Part shown: positions 34,576 through 44,740 of the stretch, piece after piece
How positions within the stretch are numbered: the stretch's first letter is position 1
How the letters are laid out: every line of letters begins with the position of its first letter
Assembly: GCF_000004075.3 (NCBI RefSeq)
Contig: NC_026659.2
Coordinates: forward strand, 26,368,272-26,432,271
Length of the DNA: 64,000 nucleotides
Source of the DNA: Cucumis sativus
Taxonomy: Eukaryota; Streptophyta; Magnoliopsida; Cucurbitales; Cucurbitaceae
Direction: 5' to 3'
Translations under genes and position numbers: made by a program
Notes under the pieces: generated by a model
The model's database searches: none
What the model was told of the DNA's origin: nothing
Seen by the model: the letters and a program-made list of their open reading frames with translations, nothing else

Positions 34576-35790
34576 ATTGCAGAGAGAAATTGTTTTGTGT
34601 AATAACGTTTGAGGAAGAAACGAAGAAGTAGGTTAAAGGGAGCAAGTATGCTTGAAGGTATCATCATAATGAAATTAAGGAAATCCATGGAGAATTAGTG
34701 TTTGATTAAAAGCGAAGTTATAGAGACAGAGAAACTGAGATGGAGACGCTGCCTCTAATCTTCAACTAAAATGAAGGGAAGACGATGGACGTTTCCGCCA
34801 AGTTTGAATCTCAATTTCTTTTCCTATAGTTTCTTTTAGCCTCACTTATACCCTCCATTTTTTTTAAAATAAAAATTCCTAACCCTCTCATTTACAAATT
34901 CAACTATCCCAACTTAGGTAATCGTAAAAATTGCATAAACTTAATTGGTCAAAATTTAATATTTAAAGTGTAAATATGACAATTTTCAAATTTAAATTTT
35001 TAATTTTTTTCTAATCGGTATTTGTCTTAGACGAAAGCAATGAATGACAAACATATGTGTAGTGGCCAACGGAAGTAAGCGACCATTATAGAGTATATCA
35101 ACTTTGTTAAGAGCATTATTGTTATGTTTATTAAAAACATGAGTCAAGTATATCAACGTTGTAAAAGAGTAAATTTGTTATAAAGTTTATCAAGAATACA
35201 CCGTATCCAATCAAATTCAAACATAAACATGTTATTGGCCAAGAGCTTATATATTGCATATCTTTCAACTAAAGAAACAAATCTAAGGTTGAAACTTTCA
35301 ATTTTGTTTCGTAGTTCATGAATTTTTTAAAAGTCAACTGTTTGTTTGGTATAATCAAACTTTGGATTTTAATTTTGAAAACTATCCCTCCTTTTCTTAT
35401 AATTTCTTCATTGTGGTTTTGAGATTTCCTTGTAAACAATTCAGCGGTTATAAAATAACTAAAATTAAAAGCTACTTTTTTTAGATTCCGACCGAAGATT
35501 TTAATTTTTTGAAAATTCGTAATATAGTAATTAGATTTAAAGTATTGATATATATAACAATATTTAAAAAAATTATAAATAAATCAAAATTTGTTAGAGT
35601 CTATTAGCCATATGATAAACTCATATGTTATACACTTTGCTAAACCATACAGTAACTATTAGTTTATTATTGATAAATCATATGAGATATAAATAAACTT
35701 TGTTATATTTATAGTTTTTTTTTAAATATGGTTATACACTTAATTAAATATCGAAAAAGAAAAAAAAAAGAGATTTTGATGGTTCCAATG
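34576..35790. other. intergenic stretch upstream of DUF1666 gene
   Basis: The first 150 bp should be leader and promoter of the minus-strand DUF1666 gene. Beyond that it is AT-rich with no supported gene. Confidence 0.5.
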
Positions 35791-35975
35791 GTTTGGGCTC
35801 CACAAACTATTATAATCTAGAACTATTTTGTAAATAGTTTATAAAGTGTAATAGTTTTCTACGGCATAAATAGTTTATCAATTTTTTTATTTTTTAAAAA
35901 ACCTCTCAACACAAACTATTGTAATCTAGGACTATAATAATGGACCATCTAGGACTATAATAATGGACCCTTGCG
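35791..35975. repeat. small repeat cluster with 23-bp tandem duplication
   Basis: CACAAACTATTRTAATCTAG occurs near 35801 and again near 35911. The second copy runs into a perfect 23-bp direct duplication at 35924-35946 and 35947-35969. Several AATAGTTT motifs lie between them. This could be a decayed non-autonomous element. Confidence 0.6.
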
Positions 35976-36520
35976 TTAAATGACATGGAATGGAAAATTA
36001 TTACTATCACACACGATATTTTTCACTCGTCATCCTCACTTACAAAATCATTAAATTCGAGCCACTGCTCACACCCTTTTTCATAAAAAGTTTCACTTCT
36101 CACATCCTTCTTCACCCTCATAGAATTTAATTTGAATCAGTCCATAAAAGATTAAAATGTAATAGTTTGATGGGCTCCTTTTATTGGCTTGAAGTATACC
36201 AAACTCAACAAAATATAACAGCAGAGAATAGGCCTTGTATTAAAAGAAATAGTGAATAGAGCACAAGATTTTTTAGAGACAACAACTATGTTTATGCATG
36301 TCCTAATAAAATTTCAGATTGTATATCCTCCTAACAAATCTCCCTGATCTCTTTCCATAATCCAAACATTAATTATGTCCAACACACAAAGAAAATTGAT
36401 ACCTTCATATCATTCACTTATCTTACTAAACAGAAGAAGAAGAAGAAGTTTCTTTATCATATTTTATCAATCCCTCTTCTTCAGATGAATATGGCGATTG
36501 TAAGGAACAATTAATCAATT
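35976..36520. other. 3' flank of the zinc-finger homeodomain gene
   Basis: No gene is supported. A GAA trinucleotide run lies near 36432-36448. The end probably holds the ZF-HD 3' untranslated region. Confidence 0.5.
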
Positions 36521-37168
36521 CTATGTGCTCTGTTTTGACTCATTTCCATTTCCACCATTTTCTTCACTACTATGAGTCTGAGAGGCTCTGTTTTTCTCTG
36601 TTTTTCCTCCCATGTATTTGTTATTGTGCATCCAAACTCTCAGCACCCGCTTTCCTATTCCAATTTCTCTACAAAATTCCTCCACTAATCTTTCTTCACT
36701 TTTCCCAATTCTCCATCCCATTTTCTCCGAAAACAATTGCATCTTCTCCTTCTGCTCCCCGCTGAATTTCGTCCTCTTTCTCTTCCTCTCTTTCCGCCTC
36801 AATTCATCCTCCTCCCCCGCTCCGCTGCTCAATGCCATCAACATATGGGCCCCCGAGAATTGAACTGGCGGGGGGATATGCGAAATCGGTAAAGGAATCG
36901 GTGAGGAAGGACTTTGCGATTTGATTCTGCTCAACCTCGGCGACGGCGGTGCACAGAGACGATATGGGTAGTAACGACGGTTAGGCCAAGGATCATCCGA
37001 TTCACGGCGGTGGAAATTCCGATGACAACCACAAGCGGCGCAATTTAAAGAAGTGGGATCGGTGGGTGTGGAGGTAATGGAAGGCATAAACTCGCCGCAA
37101 CCGTCGAGGGCATGGCCGCCGACGGCGGCGGCGTGATTCTTGAGACATTCTTTGTAAGAGATGAGCAT
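36521..37168 (-). CDS. zinc-finger homeodomain (ZF-HD) transcription factor
   Basis: A single exon encodes 215 residues from the ATG at 37168; an in-frame stop lies further upstream with no other ATG between. The ZF-HD dimerisation zinc finger occupies residues 5-56, with YKECLKNHAAAVGGHALDGC and CAACGCHRNFHRRE supplying the Cys and His ligands. A Pro/Ser-rich linker follows. The homeodomain lies at about 129-186, beginning KRTKFSGEQKEKM and ending VLRVWMHNNKYM, as expected for this plant-only class. Family knowledge: ZF-HD proteins dimerise through the finger and bind ATTA-core DNA in the nucleus. In Arabidopsis, ZFHD1 (ZHD11, At1g69600) lies near the DUF1666, SBH1 and MOG1 genes, so this may be its counterpart. 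Confidence 0.93.
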   Translation of the reverse strand: MLISYKECLKNHAAAVGGHALDGCGEFMPSITSTPTDPTSLNCAACGCHRNFHRRESDDPWPNRRYYPYRLCAPPSPRLSRIKSQSPSSPIPLPISHIPPPVQFSGAHMLMALSSGAGEEDELRRKERKRKRTKFSGEQKEKMQLFSEKMGWRIGKSEERLVEEFCREIGIGKRVLRVWMHNNKYMGGKTEKNRASQTHSSEENGGNGNESKQST

Positions 37169-38150
37169 AGAATTGGAATTGGAATTGGAATTTGAATTTG
37201 AGGTAACGTAATTAAGGGATGTGGGAAAATTTGGAAATTGGGTGATCTCAATTTATGGTGTGGACATATATAATTTGAGTTGCTTTTTTTTTTTTTGTTT
37301 TCTTTTCCACTCATACAATACAATGACTCGAAAATGGGGATTATGGAATCCAATTTTGCATTAGACGATAATGATGACGATGAAGAATAATGAAACGACG
37401 TGAATGTGACGACAATGATGATTAGGAACTACATTTTGACCAATTTGATGCATAATAATAATGAAATTGAGAGAGATTAACATAATCTAAACTTAATATC
37501 ATAATTATTATTTTTAAAATGGAGAGGAGGAGAAAGGAAGAGGAAGAAGGTGGGAAACTTGATAACCACTGGTTAATGGAAAAAGAAATTTAGGGTACTT
37601 GATTCAAATTAGGAGGATGTAAATCCTTTGAAATTTGATTTGATATGTACCCAACAATTAATTGCTATTTGTTGATTAATTAGATATATATGTGTGTTGT
37701 TGTTGAATAAGGTGTTTTAATTAATACTATTGTCCATAACCTCATGTGGTCGGTCACTCCGCCATTTGTTCCCCCTTCTAATACGTGTCTCTTAAACAAA
37801 CATTTACATCTTCTTTTCTACTACTAATTTTAAATTATATTCCCTTTTGAACTTCATTAAATTATATCATAAGGTTTTGTGTTTAAATTAAATACCTCCA
37901 ACTTTTGCAACTTTATTAACCCAACTACTAATTTACTTTTTCTAAAATTAAAATATCTAGATTCTATACTTTTAATAACTAAATTCTAAAAAAGCTTAAC
38001 ATTTGTTGGAATTTCATATACTTATTTGATCTCTTTCCATTCAAAAAAAACTTTAAATTAAATTTATTAAAAGGTTTTTTTACATACTAAACTGTTAACA
38101 CATTCACAAGGTCCACCAGGAAAAACAGACAAAATATCTCAGTCAAACAC
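37169..38150. other. ZF-HD upstream region
   Basis: This holds the leader and promoter of the ZF-HD gene. The leader just before the ATG is a run of AATTCC/AATTCA hexamers at about 37170-37200. No other gene is seen. Confidence 0.5.
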
Positions 38151-38159
38151 ACGAGCGTG

Positions 38160-38435
38160 ATTAGTCTTCTTACAAATAATCGTTTACTACTATCTAAACG
38201 ATTTATCCATGACCGTTTAGGGTCTAAGTCATGATGCACAACTGTGTAATTCTTTTTAATGATGAGTATTGATCATGCTAAACGATGGTATTGAATTGTT
38301 TATATCATATTCATACGATTGTGTAGTTCTTTTTAAACAATAAAAGAAAATAGTTTCAAAATTAAACGATCGTGTTGACTACGGTAAACGATAGTTTAGA
38401 TCATGTCAAAATAATATTTAAACGATATTGAATTC
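38160..38435. repeat. AAACGAT-motif repeat cluster
   Basis: About eight copies of AAACGAT or its complement ATCGTTT (exact or one mismatch) lie within 275 bp, near 38178, 38196, 38212, 38279, 38318, 38363, 38384 and 38418. TGTGTARTTCTTTTTAA occurs twice about 75 bp apart, suggesting a diverged tandem unit of about 75 bp. No coding frame covers it. Confidence 0.65.
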
Positions 38436-40879
38436 TCGAATATGAAAAAGATGAGGTAGCTTCGAGAAAAGGAAGAAAAATACGAATCATGGATACTACT
38501 TAAGAAAAAATCTAGAAGTATTATAACGACATCATATTTATTACACGGACGGACGATAAATATTTTGGTGTTTTTGTTATATTTATGAAAATTAGGGTGG
38601 ATTGAAATAAATATTATGAATTAAAATATAAGATTTATTATAAGGAAGTAAAGTGGTATAATATGATAAAGTGTGTTAAATAAATAATGATAGTTATCCA
38701 AAAACAAGAAAAGGGATAAGAATATAGAAAAGTAAATGAGATTGTGGTGGTGGACAGGTGTCAGAAAGAGAGGGAAGGAGAATGGGGGACATCGGCATGT
38801 GTGTATATTTTGGGGTTAGTGGCGTAATGAAAACCATTAAGAAACATAATTAAGGGAATTAATATTAGGGAGGAAAATATATATAGAAAAGGAAGATAAC
38901 TAAGGTTGATGACAGGACAGGATTGTTTGTCTGATATCATATGATAATTTGGTGAGTTGTGACATTAAATCATTTAATTAATTACAAATGCATAACTTTA
39001 CGGCTTAGGCCATAGCTTTTTGTAATGTGAGTTTGAAATGACATTATGAAAACAAAAAAAGAAAAACAAACAAACAAACAAAGGCGTGCTAAGATTAAAT
39101 GGCTCGCATTGGTGTGCGGTGCCACCGTAGTGATAGGCCTATGGGATTTGCCAATATAATGATCTTCATGTGCCTGCGGGATTTGCTTATATGATGATCT
39201 TCATGTTCCTCCATTTCTTCTATTATTGTATAAATAATTGAACCATTTCTCTTTAATAAATCATGCTTATTTGTTGCTCAACATTTTTTTTTTTGGTTGG
39301 ATTCTTTGTTTGTTATTGTTTTCCTTTCTAATATGGTCCATGTAAATTAAATTTGAATTCGAAAAAAATAAGAATGATTGGATGAGATTTAACTACACTC
39401 TATAGGCTAAATTAAAACTTTTTAAATATGTTTTAGTATGAAATTAAAAAAAATTCATATCAATTATTGTACCGTTAAATTTATCTCGGCCGAAGCTTTT
39501 CAAATGTAAATAGTCTATTTCAAGAAAATTATATATATATAGATAGATAATAGCTAGTTGGAATTGCATTGATGTGATATGTGTGAATCCAAACTTGGTC
39601 TTGATGAAGTGATATCTTAGCAATTTAGAGAGAGCTTTCTTATGGGTTTAATCTAATTAGAAGATAAGATGAATACAAGGAATGAATTGAGGAAATTAAA
39701 TGGGAATGAAAATGGGAATAGGAATGAGAGTAGTCAACAAAAGAAAGAACGTGGCAGTAAGTACAGGGACAATTTTATTTGATGTGCAATAATTGAGGTT
39801 TTTGTGAGGTACACACACCCCATTTGACAACATGCACTCCATTTCCTAACTACTCATCTTTACCCAAAAAAAGAAGGACAATCTTTTGTATTTCATTTTA
39901 CTTTTTACCTTATTTTATTTGTTATCTTCTACAAACATCAAGATTAAATTATTGAAAAAGGGAGAATGTATGAATTCAAATTTATGAAGAGAGACTAGAT
40001 GTGTCTTTTTGACTTGAGAAGGGTTGGATGTTTGTGATGGGTGAAGAGGGCAAGTGGACAAAAGGTTGATGGCCCTTTGAATTTGGTGCACCTGCTATGG
40101 ACCCTATGCAAGTCTGAAGCAATGAACTAAAACACATTATTTCTGAATTCTCAAACAAACAACAGGCTAACTTATCAGACAAATCTCCACTTTCCTTTAA
40201 CTATCAGCCTATCATTTAATGCATGAAGAAAAATGTGTGGATTTTTTGTTACCAATGGTTGCAAATGTATCCAATGTATTGGTATATAGCACAATGAAAG
40301 ATTCTATCAATAATTGATTAAGTTTGGAATGTGACTTAATTATATACCCTTATAATGAAGTGATATTGTCTACTTTGAATATAAGTTTTCATAATTTTGC
40401 TTTAATCTCACCCAAAAGATCTCGTACTAATAGAGATATAACCATGATCGAATGGAAACTTTGATCACACTCTCAGCAAATTGGTTCTCCAATTTAAAAA
40501 TCGACAAGAGATTGGTTCTCTACTTCAAAAAATTGACAAGGTAATTTACAAGACAAACCAGACATAGTTCTTCCTTTTATATGTAAGATTCGAAACAAAG
40601 ATCTTTAAACAATTTATACAAACTCTGTTTCGTGTACACCATTCAACTACTGAAATTTTGGTTTTAAGTTTTCCGTTGCTACATTACTCAAGGGGCAGGA
40701 GATTGAAGATCATGAAAAGCTATAGCATTCTTGAGAAGAATTACACTCGGGCTTTCCAAAATGAATGTAAGACAGATTACAAATATGGACAGATTTCAAG
40801 GCAGATCTAGATTTTCCGTTTTTGTGCTAAAACCATTGGGGAAAAAATGAAGAGGTCATACATTTTGTGCCTATGTAAG
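38436..40879. other. intergenic stretch
   Basis: No gene is supported. A diverged tandem pair of about 36 bp occurs at 39145-39215, each unit containing GGGATTTGC and GATCTTCATGT. The end should be the 3' untranslated region of the RING-CH gene. Confidence 0.55.
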
Positions 40880-43627
40880 TTAAACAGTCTCCTGGTGGGG
40901 AGTCATTTGAGGTCCTGGTGCTATTGCAAATTGCAGCCCCCTGTGCCGTCCTGATTGTAGCACAAAAGCAACTTGTGCTGCACCCAAGGCTGCAGCCTCC
41001 CGTTCCTCAAATTAGGCAAAACATAAAAGGAAAACGAAACGTTAGGTAAAAAAATTTATCCTTGAATTATTAGTTAAGGATAATGTGGGAGGTAATGCCC
41101 ACCTGTCGTCGTTGTCGACGTTGCAAGATGTTGACTGCACAAGCCATAATGTAACAGGGCAAGAGAAAACCAGCTGCTCGAAGCAAGAAAATCTGGATGG
41201 TATGGTTAAAAAAATGTCCAGAAGATGAGGAATGTCAAAGATCTGTGAGAAAGGAAAACTGCTGGAGATTGTTGTCCATTCCAGATTGAAACAATGAACT
41301 CTAACTTACAGAGAAGAAAGCAGACAAGTAATCGTCACCATCAGGATCTGTGACTTCAAGTGCGTGACGTAAGAAAAGTAGGATCATGAGCTGCCATATT
41401 GAAATTAAACAAATGATGTCATTTTATCCCAATTGAATAAAAAGAACATCAGCAAACAGGTCATTAGTTCATACATTTTCCATGAGAATATGAAACTGCA
41501 ATGTCAACTTTGTATGAGAGTAATTCAAAGAGAAGTGTGAAAACGCCTTCAAATGTGAGGTATTAGCCCACTAATTAATCGTGACATCAGTTTATAAAAT
41601 GTGTATGACAATACTAAGTTTCTTGATTATACTACTGAGATTTTTTACGTGTGGTATCAATTATCGAACAACAAACTTACAATAAGAGCAGCTGCTCGAC
41701 AAAATGCAGCTCCACTGGCATCTGAAGCAGCATATTCATCATACTCGGCTTCCAATATATTATGCTCAGCCTCAGCAATAGCCAAAAAGCGAGGATCGTG
41801 TAAATTCAAAGGGGTGCCAGTGATGGTCCACCCTCCCCTGCAGAAAGCAAAGAATAGGACATGTTTAGCTTAACATCTCAAATGCAAAATATCGAGAAAA
41901 GAAGTACAGCACAATTTTTCAAATAAACAAAAAGATTTCATAAAATATCTCAAAACTTTCTAAAGTAAGGAAATTTGAAGCATGTAAGGTACCCGATGTC
42001 AATAGATGTTTCTTCAATGCGAGGGGGAGGTGGCGGAGCTGTATAATCAGGTTGGTAAGGCTGTGCGTCATATGCAAGCATATAAATTCAGGTAAGTTGA
42101 AACCTCTAAAAAATATGGCATTCAATGTAGCTGAATTGTTTCCATATATATATATATATATATATACACGCGTCTACACTCATCATTATTTAAATTGTTT
42201 TATCTTTCAATAGTCAGCCTGTACCATTTCTTGTCTCCCTAGAACTCAAGGACCCAGATGTACAACCTATAGAACATATCCCGTTCAAGTAAGGTCATAT
42301 ACCATTTCTTGACTTCATTTTCCAATGGAAATACCATTACGTTAAACATGTTTTTCTTTCAAGATGCTTTCCCCAGATAGTGTCATGGCCCATACACAAA
42401 ATATTGAATGGAATAATACGTGTCCACTTAAGAAGTCAGACGAGCTCTCACGAACTCATATATAGATATATTGACAAGAACCCAGCTTATGGAAAAACAA
42501 AGGGCAATACAAAAACGACCTCCCAACAAAGGGTGTTCATCCAAAGAGAGGGACTCTGGTCCAAAAGAATCAAACAAGCTAATAATTTCACAAAGCCTGA
42601 GAAGTAGTAGCCACAACGAAGTTTTAGATCTAACATTATAGGGCATATCAAACCAAGGTCAATTGACATTTCTAAAAATTCTAATATTTCTTTCAACCCA
42701 AACACTCTACACCAGCAGAAAAACCGTTGCTATATCCCAAAAGGGGGTGCAAGTCCAACAACATCTCTTCTAGAACAACTTTGAATCTTTGATGTCAAAT
42801 GCACACATGATTCCACGAACTTAAAATAACAAAGTACAATAAAAAAAAGTGAACATACCTGATGACAAATCTCACAAATAATATCCCCTTTCTCATTGCA
42901 CCAAAGCTGTATACACTTCCGATGAGCATACTGAGAAAGCAATCGTTGTTAACATCTCATCTAAATCGTAATGCAACACAACCAACGAATGTCTCATTGG
43001 ATATATTTGAGACAAACAAAACAAGATAAACATAAACAGACATTTGACCCTACGATAAAACTTTCCTACCGAACATTCTTAGATTTATGGCATTCACTTA
43101 AGCATATACAACTAGTTTTTGTAAATTTGACATAAACACCGACTTAATTAGCCAACCACAATGGCCGGCCAATGACTGCAACTTGAGCTACAAAAACAAA
43201 TAAGATGCTAAATAATCCCTATATATTTATGCTTCAAATTACTTAATGATCACTAATGTAATCCCGTAAAGCCGAAACATTTACAAAGAAAGTAGAAAGT
43301 TTTACAATACTTAAATTGAAAAATCACTTATACCTTAAGGCTGCCACTACAGGCACAAGGAGTTTCCAGCTTCCTAATTACATCCTCATCCTGACAAATG
43401 CGGCACTCCGCTGTCTGAATCAAAGAATCATCTTCTCCATCCGAACCCTCATTTTCTTCTCCCCTCTCCTCAACACTGGAAGCAGAGGTTGGAGAAGACA
43501 AAGGTGAGTCGCTGTCCAAATCCCCATCAACCGGCAAGAGAGGAACAGCCTCAGGTGGGTTGGGGATGGAATCAAGGGGTGGCGGCCGAGCTAATCGGTC
43601 CACATACAGAACGAGATGATCGCTCAT
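40880..43627 (-). CDS. membrane RING-CH (MARCH-like) E3 ubiquitin ligase
   Basis: Seven exons join in phase: 43627-43334, 42930-42859, 42060-41993, 41837-41681, 41390-41310, 41192-41103 and 41005-40880, giving 295 residues. An acidic, Pro/Ser-rich N-terminus precedes a C4HC3 RING-CH finger at residues 75-120 (CRIC, CAC, HRKC, CEIC). A DUF3675-type region follows with two hydrophobic segments, around AAALILMILLFLRHALEV and FLLRAAGFLLPCYIMACAV, which should span a membrane. Family knowledge: such proteins recruit E2 enzymes and ubiquitinate membrane or associated proteins; plant substrates are mostly unknown. From memory, Arabidopsis homologues At1g14260 and At2g02960 lie in the same blocks as the PKS and RNase T2 genes. 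The leader holds an upstream ORF and an inverted repeat. Confidence 0.92.
42144..42166. repeat. (TA)n microsatellite in an intron
   Basis: A TA run of about 11 units within the second intron of the RING-CH gene. Confidence 0.9.
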
Positions 43628-43935
43628 AGCTCCGCAAACAAAAATGAAACACCAAAGTGGGCAAAAAAACAAAGCTCAAGAGGCGTAGTAGTAGTAGAAA
43701 TGGGAGAAGAACCAGAATCCCCAGTGATCGCGCTGAGAAGGCAGCGGACCGGAGGGATTCCAGAGGAGAGTTGAAGAGAAGAGGAAGAAAAAGGAGGGGA
43801 TTTAATCGAATGAAAGTGGGTTTGGATGAAATCGAACATTTTACAATTCCCGTTATTAGAAGATGCGTGTGGTAATGCTATGAAATCGGGGATGGGTTCG
43901 TCGGATTGAGCGTCAAAAACGGGAGTTATTCCCAT
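43624..43935 (-). other. upstream ORF overlapping the RING-CH start codon
   Basis: A 103-codon frame on the minus strand ends in TGA that overlaps the ATG of the RING-CH gene as ATGA. The predicted product begins MGITPVFDAQSDEP and resembles no known protein. If the transcript starts before 43935, this would be a large upstream ORF that could reduce or couple translation of the ligase. It could also be chance in a GC-richer leader. Confidence 0.4.
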
Positions 43936-43969
43936 AAAGAATCTAATAACGGGAATTGTAAAATGTTCG
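43833..43969. repeat. perfect 28-bp inverted repeat
   Basis: The arms at 43833-43860 and 43942-43969 are exact reverse complements over 28 bases, including ACAATTCCCGTTATTAGA and its complement. The spacer is 81 bp and contains the upstream-ORF start codon. Confidence 0.92.
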
Positions 43970-44670
43970 TTATGAATTGTGAATAAGGACCCAGGTGGAT
44001 ATAATTTAGTCGCTTCCTAATTTATTTGTTGGCGCCATAATGACCGGCCCCGCTTTCAACCCTACCTCTTGCTTTGCTTCCTTTCTTCCCCATCAAATCA
44101 AATCTCCTCTATTTATATAATGCAAGCATCCCAAACCTTACATAACTCCAACTATTTCTTTTCATTATTCGACCAGTGCTTGTTTTATTTCCAACCTTTT
44201 TTACATGGAAGTTCAACTTGAATTAGGTAGAGTACTAATAATTGAATTTTGGACTAATTAAAAGTTAACATGTGTCCTAAATTAAAAATATAAATTGGTT
44301 AGTTATGATGATGTCACGACCGTTAGATCAAGTTTAATTATTTTGGTCAAATTAAATATTATTTAGTTGAGTTAAAATCGAATTGAGATATGACCCAAAT
44401 ATACGTGGGTATCTTATTCATGAACCAACTAGATTCAAGTCCATAAAAACCACCAAAAAGAAAAGAAATCGAAGAATGGTTTAAAAAAACCCATAGGACT
44501 TTTAACTTTAGAAATCGAAATACTCATCCTCAGGGTTCAAACACCAAAATAATGTGATTGGTATCCTATTCAACATAGGTGAAAAGAGAAAAGCATAAGG
44601 TTGAAAAGAATCCAGCTTTGGAGTCCTCCAACAATGGCTTGAGCTTCCAAAATAAAAAAAAGAAAGTGTC
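43970..44670. other. intergenic stretch between RING-CH and UAM5 genes
   Basis: No gene is supported. It lies between two genes that point away from each other and must contain at least the RING-CH promoter. Confidence 0.5.
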
Positions 44671-44676
44671 GTGTTA

Positions 44677-44740
44677 TTGGGCTGGGCTGGGTTGGGCCAT
44701 GAGGGAAGGGGCGTCATATAGATATAAGAGGCCCAACCCA
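44677..44740. promoter_or_regulatory. cluster of site II (TGGGCC/T) motifs
   Basis: TTGGGCTGGGCTGGGTTGGG followed by GGCC at 44677-44698 and GGCCCAACCC at 44730-44739 give several TGGGC elements in both orientations. Family knowledge: site II elements bind TCP factors and drive expression in dividing cells. They lie about 250 bp before a GA-rich and CT-rich leader-like region at 44885-45110, so they may mark the distal promoter of the UAM5 gene, whose leader would then be spliced. Confidence 0.5.
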
